In this document: in pieces, positions 14,714-16,863 of the stretch | Layout: each line of letters starts with the position of its first letter | Position numbering within the stretch: the first letter of the stretch is position 1 | DNA from: 38-11 sp964539975 | GTDB lineage: Bacteria; Bacillota; Clostridia; Tissierellales; Dethiosulfatibacteraceae | DNA length: 16,863 nt | NCBI GenBank assembly: GCA_964539975.1 | Contig: CAZIKK010000033.1 | Span: forward strand, 1 to 16,863 | Reading direction: 5' to 3' | Made by a program: the position numbers and the translations under genes | The notes under the pieces: generated by a model | Database searches by the model: none | What the model was told of the DNA's origin: nothing | Seen by the model: the letters and a program-made list of their open reading frames with translations, nothing else

Positions 14714-15724
14714 ATGCCTGAACTAAAAAAATGGATCTTACTAAGCATCTTCCTCGGTATTCTAGTCATTGTTCGTTTGCTGTTAACAAGAATCATTCGT
14801 CATTACTCAAAAAAAAGCCAACCATTGATGTTTGTCCTTGTCAACTGGCTTACCATTCTCATTGCCATCAGTCTAGTTTCAGGGTTCGCGATGGAATCCC
14901 AATGGTTGTATCAGCCTCTATTCATGCTAGGTGGCACATCTATCTCTGTATTCGTTCTGTTTTTAGCATTATTTATTTTGATCTTTGCTTATAAGTTGTC
15001 CCGATTGTTAATAGACTATGTTTTCCCTAATCTTTACGGCAAATACCAATTAGAAAAGAGTCTTCAGTCCACTATGAACAGCGTTTTTCATTATTTAATT
15101 ATGGTTGTTGCCGTCTTCATCAGCTTAAATACCCTTGGCATCAACCTGAACAGTCTCACAATTTTCGCAAGTATTTTTGGTGTTGGGATCGGGTTTGGGA
15201 TGCAAAACATCGCCTCAAATTTCATCTCTGGGATCATCATCCTTTTCGAACGACCCATCAAGGTTGGGGATCGCGTCATCGTGGATAACATCATTGGAGA
15301 TGTAGTGAAGATAAAAATGAGAGCCACTGTCATCCGAACCCGAGACAATGAACACATCATCATTCCAAATTCTTTTTTCCTTGAAGAAAAAGTCATCAAT
15401 CGCTCCTTTGGAGATTTAAAAATCCGAATTATCCTGCCTGTTGGCGTGTCATACAGCAGTGATGTCAAGTTGGTTGAACAATTGTTGATTGATGCCGCAA
15501 AAGAAGTGTCTTTATCTTCCGGGAACATCTTAGATCTACCTGCTCCCTCCGTCATTTTTTCTGACTTCGGGGACTCTTCACTAAACTTCAATTTGATTTT
15601 ATGGATTGACAACCCCATGGGAGAATTCAAAACAAAAAGTGATCTGCGTTATAAAATCTTAGAACTCTTCCGCGAAAACAATGTGGAAATCCCCTTTCCT
15701 CAGCGAGATATTCATATGAGATAA
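14714..15724 (+). CDS. MscS-family mechanosensitive channel
   Basis: This 336-residue membrane channel of the small-conductance mechanosensitive family protects against hypo-osmotic shock. Membrane segments lie at about 8-25, 38-58, 77-95, 122-140 and the pore helix at 150-175. The MscS pore signature FGVGIGFGMQNIASNFISG (155-173) is followed by ERPIKVGD (179-186) and the beta domain VIRTRDNEHIIIPNS. GGAG at 14703-14706 fits the ATG. It is monocistronic: the next gene is convergent five bases after the stop and no terminator was seen between them. Confidence 0.92.
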   Translation: MPELKKWILLSIFLGILVIVRLLLTRIIRHYSKKSQPLMFVLVNWLTILIAISLVSGFAMESQWLYQPLFMLGGTSISVFVLFLALFILIFAYKLSRLLIDYVFPNLYGKYQLEKSLQSTMNSVFHYLIMVVAVFISLNTLGINLNSLTIFASIFGVGIGFGMQNIASNFISGIIILFERPIKVGDRVIVDNIIGDVVKIKMRATVIRTRDNEHIIIPNSFFLEEKVINRSFGDLKIRIILPVGVSYSSDVKLVEQLLIDAAKEVSLSSGNILDLPAPSVIFSDFGDSSLNFNLILWIDNPMGEFKTKSDLRYKILELFRENNVEIPFPQRDIHMR

Positions 15725-15729
15725 TTCAC

Positions 15730-16719
15730 TTACTTGTGGAAAATATCTTTCACAAAAGTCCCTGTTTTATTAGCACTGTCTCTAATTCGATCCACCGTCT
15801 TGTCAATGGTCGCTTTTTTTGAAGCGCTAGCAAATGCCTTTACAATGGATACTGAATTCTGTTGGACAATCACACCTAGCAAGGTACAAGCTTCAAGTGT
15901 GGCCGACCTTCTGATCAGACGTTTGTCTACTTTTGTCAGACTTGCTGAATATTTTTTTGCGATAATGCCTACTCTTAGTGTTAAAAACGCATTTGCTGAT
16001 CCTTGGATCACCGAATTCACAATCAAATTAGTGATGGCTGTCACTCCTGGCACCAGATTTCCCAATGTGCCGCCTATCAATGAATTGACAACTGGTTGCA
16101 GTTGTTCATCCATCAAGGCGATATCCTCGATTTCTCTAGCCATGAGCACTGTAGCCGCTACATTTGCATACAAATATAAAATCTCTTTAAATGTGGGACG
16201 TTGGTTGTAAGTATGGCTGATTTTCCATACCATCCTTGACAAACTGCTCAAAACGAAAAAGGCATCCAATACCCCATTTTGGGAAATAGCCGTCGTCAAG
16301 AACACCGTTGACGAAGCTTCTTTAATGACCTTAACTGTTTCTAAATCCAGCTGCTCATGAGCTTTTTCGACTTGTTCCAAAATGAGTAGCTCCTCTTGAA
16401 ACTCAAAATCCATCGCTTTTAAGTAAGGATTTTTCACCAATCTTTTTTTTAGTTGCTCCAAGTACTGCTGGTATTGATATTCATCCCTTTCATCAGGCAT
16501 TAAAAGCGGCTTTCTTAAGCTCAAAAACCCAATGGCGGGTATGGCAAATACTGCCGCAAACAGCAACGACAGACTTACTGCTACCACTTTTCCAAAAGCT
16601 GGATGAACGGCATTCGCCGCAAGAAAAATCTGGCTGATTTGGTTCACTACGATCAAAATCAACAGCAACAAAAGACCAATCCCTGTCCATACCAACGTAC
16701 GCTTTAGTGTTTTATCCAT
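15730..16719 (-). CDS. DUF697-family membrane protein (YcjF-like C-terminal domain)
   Basis: The 329-residue protein has two N-terminal membrane segments (about 9-27 and 44-67), a charged region rich in Glu and Lys up to about 140, then a hydrophobic C-terminal domain. Residues about 140-270 resemble DUF697: a helix with LDAFFVLSSLSRMVWKI, a conserved glycine-rich GGTLGNLVPG and a final TLRVGIIAKKY segment. The C-terminal tail (about 270-329) is amphipathic and polar. Function is unknown; DUF697 proteins occur near GTPases, but none is next to it here. ATG 16719 is preferred, with GGGG nine bases upstream; a TTG two codons earlier is in frame. Confidence 0.7.
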   Translation of the reverse strand: MDKTLKRTLVWTGIGLLLLLILIVVNQISQIFLAANAVHPAFGKVVAVSLSLLFAAVFAIPAIGFLSLRKPLLMPDERDEYQYQQYLEQLKKRLVKNPYLKAMDFEFQEELLILEQVEKAHEQLDLETVKVIKEASSTVFLTTAISQNGVLDAFFVLSSLSRMVWKISHTYNQRPTFKEILYLYANVAATVLMAREIEDIALMDEQLQPVVNSLIGGTLGNLVPGVTAITNLIVNSVIQGSANAFLTLRVGIIAKKYSASLTKVDKRLIRRSATLEACTLLGVIVQQNSVSIVKAFASASKKATIDKTVDRIRDSANKTGTFVKDIFHK

Positions 16720-16741
16720 TTTCAATCACCCCTTCCGGCAA

Positions 16742-16863
16742 TCAACCTTGAGGTTGATCAACCGCATAACTCAAATAAAAGCCTTGTAAATAATCTAGCC
16801 CCAAAGAATGGTAAAAATTCTGATGTTTTTTATTCTCAACAAAATCTCCCAAAGTTTTTGTGC
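16742..16863 (-). CDS. EAL-domain protein, C-terminal fragment (cut by window edge)
   Basis: The last 39 codons of a minus-strand gene run off the right end. The translation ends in a segment containing HSLGLDYLQGFYLSYAVDQP, matching the conserved final part of EAL-domain cyclic di-GMP phosphodiesterases (lG.dy.QGyy.s.P). The TGA stop is at 16742-16744, 22 bases before the DUF697-type start, so the two are probably co-transcribed. The catalytic residues lie outside the window and cannot be checked. Confidence 0.85.
   Translation of the reverse strand, partial: TKTLGDFVENKKHQNFYHSLGLDYLQGFYLSYAVDQPQG

Overview
The window reads as chromosomal DNA from a low-GC Gram-positive bacterium, most likely an anaerobic clostridium-type Bacillota. 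Grounds: strong GGAGG ribosome binding sites, many extended -10 promoters (TGnTATAAT), an ECF-type transporter, a Lon-like protease of the LonB/YcbZ type, an AI-2E family (YtvI-like) permease and a PduO-type cobalamin adenosyltransferase. No phage, IS element, CRISPR array, tRNA or rRNA is visible.

Layout. (1) Positions 16-3797, minus strand: a Lon-like ATP-dependent protease, followed 29 bases downstream by a fusion of a THEP1-type P-loop NTPase with a SAM-dependent methyltransferase. (2) 3890-4063, plus strand: a promoter, an RNA that matches the molybdenum-cofactor (Moco) riboswitch architecture, and an intrinsic terminator. (3) 4085-10067, plus strand: eight tightly packed genes behind that riboswitch. 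They encode a lipoprotein phosphodiesterase of the alkaline phosphatase superfamily, a MobB-like GTPase with a cysteine cluster, an ECF S component, a membrane-anchored protein resembling a sulfite-oxidase-type molybdopterin-binding domain, two EcfA ATPases, EcfT, and an APH-like small-molecule kinase. (4) 10112-10657: cobalamin adenosyltransferase with its own promoter, ended by a terminator shared with the convergent YhcC-type radical SAM gene. (5) 11622-11801: an intergenic region with three evenly spaced DnaA-box-like 9-mers. (6) 11802-14518, minus strand: an AI-2E family permease, an AEC-family permease and an HD-domain hydrolase. (7) 14714-15724, plus: an MscS-type channel. (8) 15730-16863, minus: a DUF697-type membrane protein and the C-terminal end of an EAL-domain protein cut by the window edge.

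The centrepiece is region 2-3. A Moco-sensing leader ahead of a complete ECF transporter, an extracytoplasmic nucleotide-pyrophosphatase-like enzyme, molybdopterin-domain-like outer proteins, a MobB homologue and a small-molecule kinase suggests a scavenging route for Moco/Tuco or a pterin derived from it. In this model the substrate is trimmed outside the cell, imported by the ECF complex, then phosphorylated and handed to the MobB-like protein inside. This is inference from families and context. The ligand and the substrate have not been shown by the sequence alone.
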